Below, one piece after another: positions 1-7,394 of a stretch of 35,562 bases of DNA. The position numbers and the translations under genes were made by a program. This DNA comes from Azospirillum sp. TSO22-1 (GTDB lineage: Bacteria; Pseudomonadota; Alphaproteobacteria; Azospirillales; Azospirillaceae), in contig NZ_LGQZ01000144.1 of the NCBI RefSeq assembly GCF_003116015.1, forward strand, positions 1-35,562, given 5' to 3'. Every line of letters starts with the position of its first letter. Within the stretch, counting starts at the first letter, position 1. The notes beneath the pieces are model-generated. The model was not told the DNA's origin. It searched no databases and saw only the letters and a program-made list of their open reading frames with translations.

Positions 1-1117
1 CCGACGAGGCGTGGCACAGACGGGTGCAGTGGTCGACGTTGTTGGTGCCGAAGCCGGTGCGCACCAGCTTCTGGAACAGGTACGCCTCCTCGTTCGAACC
101 CTTGGCCGAGCCGAAGCCGGCCAGCGCGTTGCCGCCGTGCGCGTCGCGGATGCGTCTGAGGCCGGCCGCCGCGCGGTCCAGCGCCTCCTCCCAGGTCGCG
201 GCGCGGAAGTGCGTCCACGGGTTGGCCGGGTCCACGTCGATGGTCTTCGGCGCGCCGTCCAGCCGGACCAGCGGCATGGTCAGCCGGCGTGGGTGGTGCG
301 CGTAGTCGAAGCCGAAGCGGCCCTTGACGCACAGCCGGTTGTGGTTGGACGGCCCGTCGCGGCCGTCCACCGCGACGATGCGGTCCTCCTTGATGTGGTA
401 GGTGATCTGGCACCCCACCCCGCAGTAGGGGCAGATGCTGTCCACCGACCGGTCCGGCACCACGGCGCGGACGCCGGCCACGTCGACCAGACTGGCCGGC
501 ATCAGCGCGCCGGTCGGGCAGGCCTGCACGCACTCGCCGCAGGCGACGCAGGTGCTCTGGCCCATCGGGTCGGCCATGTCGAAGACGATGCTCTCCGTCG
601 GGCCGCGCCCGGCCATGCCGATGACGTCGTTGGCCTGCACCTCGCGGCAGGCGCGGACGCACAGCGTGCACTGGATGCAGGCGTCCAGCCGCACGCTCAT
701 CGCCGGGTGCGAGCGGTCGTAGGCGGGCTGGCGGGGGCCGCGCGGGAACAGGCCGCCGGTGGCGCCCACCCGCTCCGCCCAGGCCAGGAAGCGGGAGTCC
801 GGGTCGGGCGACGCCGCGCGTTCCGGCTGGTCGGCGAGCAGCAGTTCGAACACCAGCCGGCGCGCCTCCTCCGCCCGCGGCGTCGTGGCCTTCACCACCA
901 TGCCCGGCGTCGGGCGGCGGATGCAGGAGGCGGCGAGCGTGCGCTCCCCCTCGATCTCGACCATGCAGGCACGGCAGTTGCCGTCGGCGCGGTAGCCCGG
1001 GGCGTCGGCGTGGCAGAGGTGCGGGATGTCCAGCCCCAGGCGCTTCGCCACCTCCCAGATCGTCTCGCCTGGCCGCGCCTCGACCTCGGCGCCGTCGAGC
1101 TGGAAGCGGATGCTCAT
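1..1117 (-). CDS. NAD-dependent formate dehydrogenase, catalytic (alpha) subunit, 3' part outside the window
   Basis: This gene oxidises formate to CO2 as the last step of formaldehyde oxidation. Only the first 372 codons are visible; the gene runs off base 1. Seen: an N-terminal NuoG-like [2Fe-2S] domain with Cys35, Cys48, Cys51 and Cys65; two ferredoxin-type clusters (DACIQCTLCVRAC and STCVACGECVQACPTG); then the molybdopterin-domain [4Fe-4S] motif SICPYCGVGC. The last visible residues, HCTRLCHASS, match the region of the family holding the Cys/Sec metal ligand, here Cys368. This domain order is that of the large soluble Mo- or W-containing FdsA/Fdh1A type (about 950-990 residues). The ATG overlaps the TGA of the upstream beta subunit (ATGA at 1114-1117), so the two are translationally coupled. 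Whether the metal is Mo or W cannot be told from this part. Confidence 0.93.
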   Translation of the reverse strand, partial: MSIRFQLDGAEVEARPGETIWEVAKRLGLDIPHLCHADAPGYRADGNCRACMVEIEGERTLAASCIRRPTPGMVVKATTPRAEEARRLVFELLLADQPERAASPDPDSRFLAWAERVGATGGLFPRGPRQPAYDRSHPAMSVRLDACIQCTLCVRACREVQANDVIGMAGRGPTESIVFDMADPMGQSTCVACGECVQACPTGALMPASLVDVAGVRAVVPDRSVDSICPYCGVGCQITYHIKEDRIVAVDGRDGPSNHNRLCVKGRFGFDYAHHPRRLTMPLVRLDGAPKTIDVDPANPWTHFRAATWEEALDRAAAGLRRIRDAHGGNALAGFGSAKGSNEEAYLFQKLVRTGFGTNNVDHCTRLCHASS

Positions 1118-2784
1118 GCCAGTTCCTCCGGGAAATGGCGCAGGATCGAGCGTACCGGGTTCATCGCCGCCTGCCCCAGGCCGCAGATCGAGGCGTCAGT
1201 CATCACCTTGGTCAGCGCCTCGAAGCCGGCGCGGTTGCCCGGATCGTGCTCGAGCAGCAGGACGGCCTTCTCGGTGCCGACGCGGCAGGGCGTGCACTGG
1301 CCGCAGCTCTCGTTGCGGAAGAAGCGCAGCAGGTTGAGCGCCACCCGACGCAAATCGTCCTTGTCAGACAGCACGATCACCGCCGCCGAGCCGATGAAGC
1401 AGCCGTGCGGCTCCAGCGCGCCGAAGTCGAGCGGCAGGTCGCCGAGGCTGGCCGGCAACAGCCCGCCCGACGCACCGCCCGGCAGGTAGGCCTTGAACGC
1501 GTGCCCCTCCGCCATGCCGCCGCAGAACTCGTCGATCAGCTCGCGCACGGTGATGCCGGCAGGCGCCACCTTGGGGCCGGGCAGCCGGACGCGGCCGGAG
1601 ACGGAGTAGGTGCGCAGCCCCTGCCGGCCGTGACGCCCCTGGGCGCCCCACCACGCCGCGCCCTTCTCGACGATGTCGCGCGCCCAGAACAGCGTCTCGA
1701 TGTTGTTGATCAGCGTCGGCCGACCGAACAGCCCGACCTGCGCCGGGAACGGCGGCTTGTGGCGGGGCAGGGGGCGCTTGCCCTCGATGCTCTCCAGCAT
1801 CGAGGATTCCTCGCCGCAGATATAGGCGCCGGCGCCGCGGTGCACCCGGATGAAGCCGGGGGCGACGAGGCCGGCGTCCTCCAGCGTCGCGATCTCCGCG
1901 TGCAGGATGGCGCGGGCCTGCGGGTACTCGTCGCGCAGGTAAAGGTGCACCTCCGCCGCCTCGATCACCCAGGCGGCGAGCAGCATGCCCTCCAGGAAGC
2001 GGTGCGGGTCGGTCTCCAGGTAGTGGCGGTCCTTGAAGGTGCCCGGCTCGCCCTCGTCGGCGTTGACGACGAGGTGGCGCGGGGCGGGCTCGCCGCGCAC
2101 CAGCCGCCATTTGCGGCCCGTCGGGAAGCCGGCGCCGCCCATGCCGCGCAGGGCGGACTCCTCCAGCGCCGCGATCACCTCCTCCGGCGTGCGCCGGCCG
2201 TCGTGGCAGGCGCCGAGCAGCGCGTAGCCGCCCTGCGCCCGGTACTCGGCGAAACGCACCGGCGCGGGGATCCGCACGCGGTAGGTCCCGTCCAGGGCCG
2301 CCAGCACGCTGTCGGGTGCGGCCGGCTCGACCGGCGTGTGGTTGACGGTGGCCGAGGGGGCGTGGTCGCAGCCGCCCATGCACGGCGCCCGCACGATCCG
2401 CACGCCGGGGCCGAGCCGGCCGGCGAGGTCGCGCACCATGTCCTCCACCCCCGCCATGGTGCAGGCGATGCCGTCGCAGACGCGGACGCTGACCGGCGGC
2501 GGGGGCGCTTCCCCCTCGTGCACCACGTCGAAGTGGGCGTAGAAGGAGGCGACCTCGAACACCTCCGTCTGGGCCAGCCGCATCTCCGCCGCCAGCGCTG
2601 CCAGATGGCGGACGTGCAGGCACCCGAAGCGGTCCTGGATCCGGTGCAGGGCGTCCAGCAGCCCGTCGCGCCGGCGCGGCGCGTCACCGAGCAGCGCGCG
2701 CACCTCCTCCTGCGCCGCCGGGTCGACGGGGCGACCCTTGGGCAGCGCCGCGGGCCGTCTGCGCCTGTCGGGGCTGTTCGGCAC
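1114..2784 (-). CDS. Formate dehydrogenase beta subunit, NuoE-NuoF fusion (NADH-forming diaphorase part)
   Basis: This 556-residue protein passes electrons from the catalytic subunit to NAD+. It is a fusion of two complex I-type modules. Residues about 25-165 are NuoE-like with a thioredoxin-fold [2Fe-2S] site (Cys103, Cys108, Cys135, Cys139). Residues about 185-550 are NuoF-like with the NADH/FMN motifs GAGFPTGRKW (217-226) and RGAGAYICGEESS (316-328), and a [4Fe-4S] site ESCGQCTPCRVGT plus SICG (Cys494, 497, 500, 534). The fusion matches the Fdh1B type of Methylorubrum rather than the separate FdsG and FdsB of Cupriavidus and Rhodobacter. The start is a GTG with a strong GGGAGGAG ribosome site 5-6 bases upstream. 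Sixty-seven bases separate it from mch, so it may be read through from the H4MPT operon or have its own promoter. Confidence 0.93.
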   Translation of the reverse strand: MPNSPDRRRRPAALPKGRPVDPAAQEEVRALLGDAPRRRDGLLDALHRIQDRFGCLHVRHLAALAAEMRLAQTEVFEVASFYAHFDVVHEGEAPPPPVSVRVCDGIACTMAGVEDMVRDLAGRLGPGVRIVRAPCMGGCDHAPSATVNHTPVEPAAPDSVLAALDGTYRVRIPAPVRFAEYRAQGGYALLGACHDGRRTPEEVIAALEESALRGMGGAGFPTGRKWRLVRGEPAPRHLVVNADEGEPGTFKDRHYLETDPHRFLEGMLLAAWVIEAAEVHLYLRDEYPQARAILHAEIATLEDAGLVAPGFIRVHRGAGAYICGEESSMLESIEGKRPLPRHKPPFPAQVGLFGRPTLINNIETLFWARDIVEKGAAWWGAQGRHGRQGLRTYSVSGRVRLPGPKVAPAGITVRELIDEFCGGMAEGHAFKAYLPGGASGGLLPASLGDLPLDFGALEPHGCFIGSAAVIVLSDKDDLRRVALNLLRFFRNESCGQCTPCRVGTEKAVLLLEHDPGNRAGFEALTKVMTDASICGLGQAAMNPVRSILRHFPEELA

Positions 2785-2851
2785 GGTGCTCCTCCCAGTA
2801 TCTGGGATCCTCTATCCGTACTCCAATCCGCGGCCGGGGTGGCATTGGTCT

Positions 2852-3823
2852 TTATGGCAAGCCGGCACTCCCGAACGACCGCTCCACCAGCTCGCGCGCG
2901 ATGGCGCCGGTGTGGAAGCTGCGCCCGCTGTCCAGCGCGGTGACGATGACGCGCGCCGGGCTGAACAGCAGGGGGTCGATGGCGTAGAAGTCGCCCTTCA
3001 CCGCCGCGAAGATCTCGGCGAACGGCCGACCGTGGTCGCGCGAGGCGGAGGAGGGCAGGCGCTGCGCCAGATCCTCCGCCTCGGCGTCCGGTCCGGTGAC
3101 GTGCAGCTGCACCGTACCGCCGTAGAGGATGGCGTCGTTGGTGCGGCCCATGGCGGTCAGGAAGCCGCCGCCCGGCGGCGGCAGCGGCGCCGTGCCGATG
3201 CCGTCCACCACGCGCTCCAGCGGGAAGCCCAGGGCGTGCACCTTGTGCAGCGCCACCTCCAGCACCCGCGCCACCACCTGCACCGTGCCGGCGAGGCTGT
3301 GCGTGGGGGTGAGCACCAGCGTCAGCCCCTCCGGCGCGATGCCGCAGTCGGTGGCGACGCGGGCCACCAGCTCCTCCGGCGGCGGCTTGTCCACCTCCAG
3401 CACGAAGGCGGCGGTGGTGCCGGCGTCGCGGTAGCCCAGCTCGTCGAACAGGTCCTCCTTGCGCGCCAGAGCGCGTCCGGGGCCGGAGCCGAGCGCGAAG
3501 AACTTGCCGTGGCTGAGGCTCCACCCGGCGTACTGGCTGCCGAGGCAGGCGAGCACCGGGGCGGCGCTGTGCACCGTGACGCCGAACGGCCAGTCCGGGC
3601 TGCCGCCGGCCCCGCCGAAGGCCACGTGCCCGAGTCCGCCCAGGCACAGCTCGGCGATCCGCCGCCCGGCCTCCAGCCCGCCGGGCGCGCGAATGCCGGC
3701 GTCGATGACGCGCGCGCCGCCAATCCGCTCGACGGCGAGGCGGAGCACGGACGCGTCGGCGGCCATACGGTCCGCCAGCGGGGCCGACAGCGCCAACAGG
3801 CTGGGGCGTTCGGGAGTGCTCAT
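2852..3823 (-). CDS. mch: Methenyl-H4MPT cyclohydrolase
   Basis: The enzyme hydrolyses methenyl-H4MPT to N5-formyl-H4MPT, the step between MtdB and the Fhc complex, in the cytoplasm. The 323-residue product has the family's usual length and conserved stretches, such as GHVAFGGAGGSPDWPFGVTV, GSQYAGWSL, GSGPGRALA and TPTHSLAGTVQVVARVLE, and the Cys-free substrate-binding segment around GRTNDAILYGG. I chose the ATG at 3823 because it forms an ATGA overlap with the stop of the upstream ATP-grasp gene and because the protein begins with the usual MSTPERPSLLALSAPLADRM-type N terminus. An overlong reading frame continues upstream inside the neighbouring gene but is not coding. The order mtdB, ATP-grasp, mch fits methylotroph H4MPT islands. 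Confidence 0.95.
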   Translation of the reverse strand: MSTPERPSLLALSAPLADRMAADASVLRLAVERIGGARVIDAGIRAPGGLEAGRRIAELCLGGLGHVAFGGAGGSPDWPFGVTVHSAAPVLACLGSQYAGWSLSHGKFFALGSGPGRALARKEDLFDELGYRDAGTTAAFVLEVDKPPPEELVARVATDCGIAPEGLTLVLTPTHSLAGTVQVVARVLEVALHKVHALGFPLERVVDGIGTAPLPPPGGGFLTAMGRTNDAILYGGTVQLHVTGPDAEAEDLAQRLPSSASRDHGRPFAEIFAAVKGDFYAIDPLLFSPARVIVTALDSGRSFHTGAIARELVERSFGSAGLP

Positions 3824-4983
3824 GCCTGGATCTCCATGGCCTGGGATTCGAGTTGGGCGGCCAGCTGCCGCTGCCGCTGCTCCGCCTGCCGCCGCGCCGA
3901 GCCGACGCTGGCGCCCTCCGCCTGCACCGTGCAGACCGGGGCGCCGGCGTCGAGACGCGCCGGCCCGGCCGGGCGGTCGGCGACCCACGCCGGCCAGGGG
4001 AAACAGCGGCCGACGGTGACCGGTTGCGCGGCGTAGTGGACGAGCGCCGCCCGGCACCGCCAGGGCGTCGGCAGCGAGTCCGGCAGCCGGCCGGCGCAGG
4101 CGTCCACGTGCAGCCCGAACAGCGGCGGCAGCGGCGCCCGGTCGAAGACGTCCAGCGTCGCGCCGGGCCGCGGGTTGATCTCCAGCAGGTGCACCGTCTC
4201 CCCGGCCACCAGGAAGTCGGCGCTGACCAGCCCGACCAGCCCGAAGGCGGCGCACAGGCGCGTGGTCATGTCCGACAGCAGGCCACCGAGCCGCCGCGTC
4301 GCACGCATCGGTCCCGCCGCGCCGCCGTAGCGGAACGGCTGCTCCGGCGTCGGCGCCGGCCACTGCCGGCTGAAGCCCACGACCACGGCGCGCTGCCCGT
4401 CGCCCAACGCCAGGACCGACACCGCGTGGCCGCCGACGCGGCGCTGGAAATACCATCCCCGCGACGCCTCGGCGCCGGGGCGGGTGGCCGGCGGCACCGC
4501 CGCGACGTGGCCGCCGCCGCTGCCGCCGATGCGCTTCAGCAGGTAGCGCTCTGGTGAGCCAGGCAGCGCGCGCGCCGCCTCCGGGTGCGGGATACCGAGG
4601 CGGTCGAGTGCCTCCGCGAAGGCGAAGGGATCCTTGACCAACGCCACCTGGACTGCGCCGTTGCCCAGCACCAGCCGTGTCCCGGCGATGCGCTCCAGGC
4701 GCCGCGGATCGTCCTCGAAGCCGGCGCCGTAGACCAGCGGCAGGCCGCGCAGCTCCGGCCGCTCCAGCGCCTCCATCAGGGCATCGCCGTCCAGGCGCAG
4801 GCCGCCCGACGGCAGCCGCAAGCAGGCGGCGGCGAGCTGCTGGGTGTCGTCGTCGGCGAACAGGTCGATGGCCGCCGGCCGCCGGCCCGCCCGGCACGCT
4901 GCGGCGGCCAGCGCCCGCGCCGATACAGCGACGACGACGACGTCCGGTTCCCCTTTATCCGGCGAGCGCGCGGGCGGCGTCAT
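3820..4983 (-). CDS. ATP-grasp domain protein of the H4MPT gene island
   Basis: This 387-residue protein has the ATP-grasp fold of a carboxylate-amine ligase. Visible motifs are YLLKRIGGSGGGHV (ATP-binding lysine and glycine-rich loop, near residue 150), the region around GFSRQW, and HLLEINPRPGATLDVFD with the metal-binding Glu and Asn. The C-terminal 30 residues are Gln/Ala/Arg-rich and helical. ATP-grasp proteins of this kind regularly sit beside mtdB and mch in methylotrophs and are thought to act in making H4MPT or methylofuran, but the exact substrate is not known to me. It overlaps the end of mtdB by 29 bases and the start of mch by 4, so it is clearly in the same operon. A glutamate-adding role is an inference only. 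It is one of three ATP-grasp genes in the window. Confidence 0.85.
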   Translation of the reverse strand: MTPPARSPDKGEPDVVVVAVSARALAAAACRAGRRPAAIDLFADDDTQQLAAACLRLPSGGLRLDGDALMEALERPELRGLPLVYGAGFEDDPRRLERIAGTRLVLGNGAVQVALVKDPFAFAEALDRLGIPHPEAARALPGSPERYLLKRIGGSGGGHVAAVPPATRPGAEASRGWYFQRRVGGHAVSVLALGDGQRAVVVGFSRQWPAPTPEQPFRYGGAAGPMRATRRLGGLLSDMTTRLCAAFGLVGLVSADFLVAGETVHLLEINPRPGATLDVFDRAPLPPLFGLHVDACAGRLPDSLPTPWRCRAALVHYAAQPVTVGRCFPWPAWVADRPAGPARLDAGAPVCTVQAEGASVGSARRQAEQRQRQLAAQLESQAMEIQA

Positions 4984-5851
4984 AGGCGTCGCGGAAGTCG
5001 AGGTAGACCGCCTTGCCGGCGTCGGCGAGGCGTTGCAGCAGCGCGTGCTGCACCTTGAACTTGACGTTGCCGATGGCCAGCGCGCCGATGCCGACGCCGC
5101 GTCCGCCGGGCAGCGGCGTGCCGTCGTCCTTGGCGCCGACCCCCTCGACGCCGGAGGGCGGCACCGCGTTGACGTCGGCCGCGGCCAGCAGGCGCTCCGC
5201 CGATTCCAGGTGCTTGGCCGTGATGATCTGCACGCCCGCCCGCCCGCAGGCGAACACCACCTCGGCCTCGGCGAGCTGGGCTTCCTTGGAAGCGTCGTCC
5301 GGCGCGTCGGCGCAGGCCAACTGCACGTCGAAGCGCTTGTTGAATTCGGCCGCTCTGGGCTCGACGCCGGACAGGCCGCGGTGGCTGACCAGCGTGACCC
5401 GCGCGCCGGCCAGCGCGGCGATCACCCCGGCGGTGCTGCCGACCACGCCGGTGGCGCCGTAGACCTGCACGGCGGTGCCCTTGATGCCCTCCGGCCGGGT
5501 GCGGCGCAGCGCCCGGTCGACCACGGCGACCATGGCCGCCGCGGTGGTGAAGGCGCCGGACGGATCGACCATCACCGAGATGGTGAAGGGCGGGAACATG
5601 GACTGGCGCGCCGCCTCCATCATGTCCAGCGCCTGCACGGCGTCGCGCCCGCCGATGAACAGCCCGGTGCGCGCGGCGTTGGCCGGATCGCGGGAGAACA
5701 TGGCGTCCTGGGTGATGGCGGCGACCTCGCCCGGCTCGACTTCCGTGTAGGGGAACAGCGTGTGGATGCCGGCGTCGGCGGCCATGTTGACGTCAAAGGC
5801 GCTGACGTGCTTCAGCGGCGTCAGCATGTGCAGCACGTAGGGGGCGGGCAT
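4955..5851 (-). CDS. mtdB: Methylene-H4MPT dehydrogenase (NAD(P)-dependent)
   Basis: MtdB oxidises methylene-H4MPT to methenyl-H4MPT with NAD+ or NADP+, the first oxidation after formaldehyde capture by Fae. The 298-residue product shows the family N terminus (HMLTPLKHVSAFDVNMAADAG), the substrate region SMFPPFTISVMVDPSGAFTTAAAMVA, and a Rossmann nucleotide-binding turn VYGATGVVGSTAGVIAALAGARVTLVSHR-type at about residues 128-156. Length is as expected for MtdA/MtdB. The context (mch, beta-RFAP synthase, H4MPT genes) favours MtdB over the tetrahydrofolate-linked MtdA. It follows the beta-RFAP synthase gene by 18 bases and is followed by the overlapping ATP-grasp gene. Confidence 0.93.
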   Translation of the reverse strand: MPAPYVLHMLTPLKHVSAFDVNMAADAGIHTLFPYTEVEPGEVAAITQDAMFSRDPANAARTGLFIGGRDAVQALDMMEAARQSMFPPFTISVMVDPSGAFTTAAAMVAVVDRALRRTRPEGIKGTAVQVYGATGVVGSTAGVIAALAGARVTLVSHRGLSGVEPRAAEFNKRFDVQLACADAPDDASKEAQLAEAEVVFACGRAGVQIITAKHLESAERLLAAADVNAVPPSGVEGVGAKDDGTPLPGGRGVGIGALAIGNVKFKVQHALLQRLADAGKAVYLDFRDAYDAARALAG

Positions 5852-5869
5852 GGGGCGTCTCCGGAAAGG

Positions 5870-6859
5870 TCAGGCGGCGGGGCGGGCGTAGCCGGCGGTC
5901 TGCACCACGGCGCCGTCGTTGCGGGCGCGGCACAGGCGGAACTCCAGCGGGCCGTCCGCCCACCGCCGCCGCGCCGCCGCCAGCAGCGCCTCGCCGTCGC
6001 CGGGGTCGCCGACAATGGCGAAGCCGGTCGGCCCCCAGGAGCTTTGCCCGACGCCGGGGATACCCTCGGCCTCCAGCCACTCCAGCGCCTCGGCCACCGC
6101 GGGGCTGGTGAAGCGCCCGCCCTGCACCGGGGCGAAGTGGTCGCCGACGGTACGCTGCAGCTCGCCCACCGCGCGGCCGAAGCCCTCGGCGTCGCCTTCC
6201 ACCAGCGCCGGCAGCGCCGTCATCAGCGTCAGCCGGCACAGGTGCGCGGCGCGCTCCGCCGGGAAGGGTGGCAGCGTGTGGAACGCCCGCACCTCGTCGG
6301 CGCCGTGCAGGCCCTGGCCGTCGCGGTGCAGGATCAAGAGGATGCGCCAGGGCTCCGGGCAGGGCAGGCGGGCGATGATGGGTGGCGGCTGGCCGTCCGG
6401 CCCGCGCCCGCCGTCGAGGATCACCCCGCCGTTCTCGAAGGTCCCGATGCCGATGCCGGAGCGCGCCCCGCGCTCCAGCTCCGCCGCCAGCGCGCGGACC
6501 GGCACCGCGCGCCCGTGCAGCTGCGCCAGCGCGCTGCCGACCGCCAGCCCGAGCTGCGTGCCGGACCCCAGGCCGGCGTGCTCCGGAATGGCGTCCTCCA
6601 GTGCGATGTCGGCCGCCGCCGGCCAGCGGAAGCGCTCGCACAGCGTGCGCGCTACGCTGAGCGCCCGCTCGGCCGAGGGGCCGGAGGCGCGCAGGCGGTC
6701 GGACGGTCGCATGCGCACGGTGGTGCACAGTCCGTCCAGGGTCAGGCCGAGGCTGCCGAAGCGCCGGCCCAGCCCGCCGTTCATATCCAGGAACCCAAGG
6801 TGCAGCCGCGCCGGCGCGGTGACCCTTACCTCCCCGAAATATTCGACGCCGTGAGGCAT
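5870..6859 (-). CDS. Beta-ribofuranosylaminobenzene 5'-phosphate synthase (H4MPT biosynthesis)
   Basis: This is the committed step of H4MPT synthesis: PRPP and p-aminobenzoate (or a hydroxybenzoate) are joined with decarboxylation to a C-riboside. The 329-residue protein is of the GHMP-kinase fold. It begins VRVTAPARLHLGFLDMNGGLGRRFGSLG, a hallmark of the family, and has the phosphate-binding loop IPEHAGLGSGTQLGLAVGSAL at about residues 108-128 and the C-terminal PGVGQSSWGPTGFAI segment. It is the first gene of the minus-strand H4MPT operon that runs through mtdB and mch. The start at 6859 faces the pcd-fhc operon across a 147-base divergent intergenic region holding a candidate operator. A TATACT-like box on the minus strand lies at 6915-6920, about 55 bases upstream. 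Confidence 0.92.
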   Translation of the reverse strand: MPHGVEYFGEVRVTAPARLHLGFLDMNGGLGRRFGSLGLTLDGLCTTVRMRPSDRLRASGPSAERALSVARTLCERFRWPAAADIALEDAIPEHAGLGSGTQLGLAVGSALAQLHGRAVPVRALAAELERGARSGIGIGTFENGGVILDGGRGPDGQPPPIIARLPCPEPWRILLILHRDGQGLHGADEVRAFHTLPPFPAERAAHLCRLTLMTALPALVEGDAEGFGRAVGELQRTVGDHFAPVQGGRFTSPAVAEALEWLEAEGIPGVGQSSWGPTGFAIVGDPGDGEALLAAARRRWADGPLEFRLCRARNDGAVVQTAGYARPAA

Positions 6860-6944
6860 GCTTACCTCATCTGTTCGTGAAGTTGCGTCGTCTTGTTCGA
6901 CATGATAGTGTCAGAGTATAAAATACGCCCACGCCAATAATGCG

Positions 6945-6974
6945 TTGTACTTTAGTCCAACGGACTTAAGTGCA
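6945..6974 (+). promoter_or_regulatory. Candidate operator: near-palindrome plus tandem degenerate copy before the pcd-fhc operon
   Basis: The box TTGTACTTTAGTCCAA (6945-6960) is an imperfect inverted repeat, TTG-N-ACT-TT-AGT-N-CAA. A second, weaker copy, GACTTAAGTGCA (6963-6974), follows so that the ACTT cores are 15 bases apart. The 13-mer TACTTTAGTCCAA is repeated exactly before fae at 26757-26769. It lies about 33-60 bases before the pcd start and about 86 bases before the divergent beta-RFAP synthase, so it could act on either or both. It is AT-rich in a very GC-rich genome. The protein that binds it is unknown. Confidence 0.6.
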
Positions 6975-7006
6975 GGGGCGCCGCGGTCGCTTCAGGGAGG
7001 AAGATT

Positions 7007-7384
7007 ATGACCGACGTGCAGGAACGAGTCTTCACGGACACGGAAGTCGCCGAACGTCTGGCGCAGACTTTGCCGCGCTGGAAGCACGAGAACGGCTGGA
7101 TCCGGCGCAAGTACAAGACGAACAGCTGGAAGGGCACGCTGATGGTGATCAACACCGTCGGCCATTTGGCCGAGGCAGCGTGGCACCACCCGGACATCAC
7201 CGCCTCCTACGCCTGGGTCGAGGTGCGGCTGATGACCCACACGGCCAAGGGCATCACCGAGAAGGACTTCCAGCTCGCCCGCAAGATCGAGGAGGTCGTG
7301 CAGTGGCAGCCCGCGCAGGAGGGCGGCGCGCTGGAGGGCACACCCAGGGACGACCTGCGCTTCGCCTACATCAAGTACGACTGA
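7007..7384 (+). CDS. Pterin-4a-carbinolamine dehydratase-like protein
   Basis: The 125-residue product is of the PCD/DCoH family, which dehydrates 4a-hydroxytetrahydropterins. The signature is clear: W-K near residue 24, then VGHLAEAAWHHPDITASYAWVEVRL followed by THTAKGITEKDFQLARKIE, containing the conserved His-His-Pro and the THdagGlTekD block. No phenylalanine hydroxylase gene is nearby. The position at the head of the fhc operon suggests a role with methanopterin rather than biopterin; that role is inference. The ATG is preceded by AGGGAGGAAGATT, a strong ribosome site. The stop is 10 bases before fhcB, so it is the first gene of that operon. A candidate operator lies just upstream at 6945-6974. 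Confidence 0.85.
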   Translation: MTDVQERVFTDTEVAERLAQTLPRWKHENGWIRRKYKTNSWKGTLMVINTVGHLAEAAWHHPDITASYAWVEVRLMTHTAKGITEKDFQLARKIEEVVQWQPAQEGGALEGTPRDDLRFAYIKYD

Positions 7385-7394
7385 CGGGGACGGC

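Noticed and set aside
11..1489. Long plus-strand open frames opposite the formate dehydrogenase genes (also 1135-2943 and 20640-23492 opposite other real genes)
   Set aside because: They are antisense frames kept open by the high GC content. Their products are Arg/Ala/Val-His-rich without domains, while the minus-strand frames carry clear conserved proteins.
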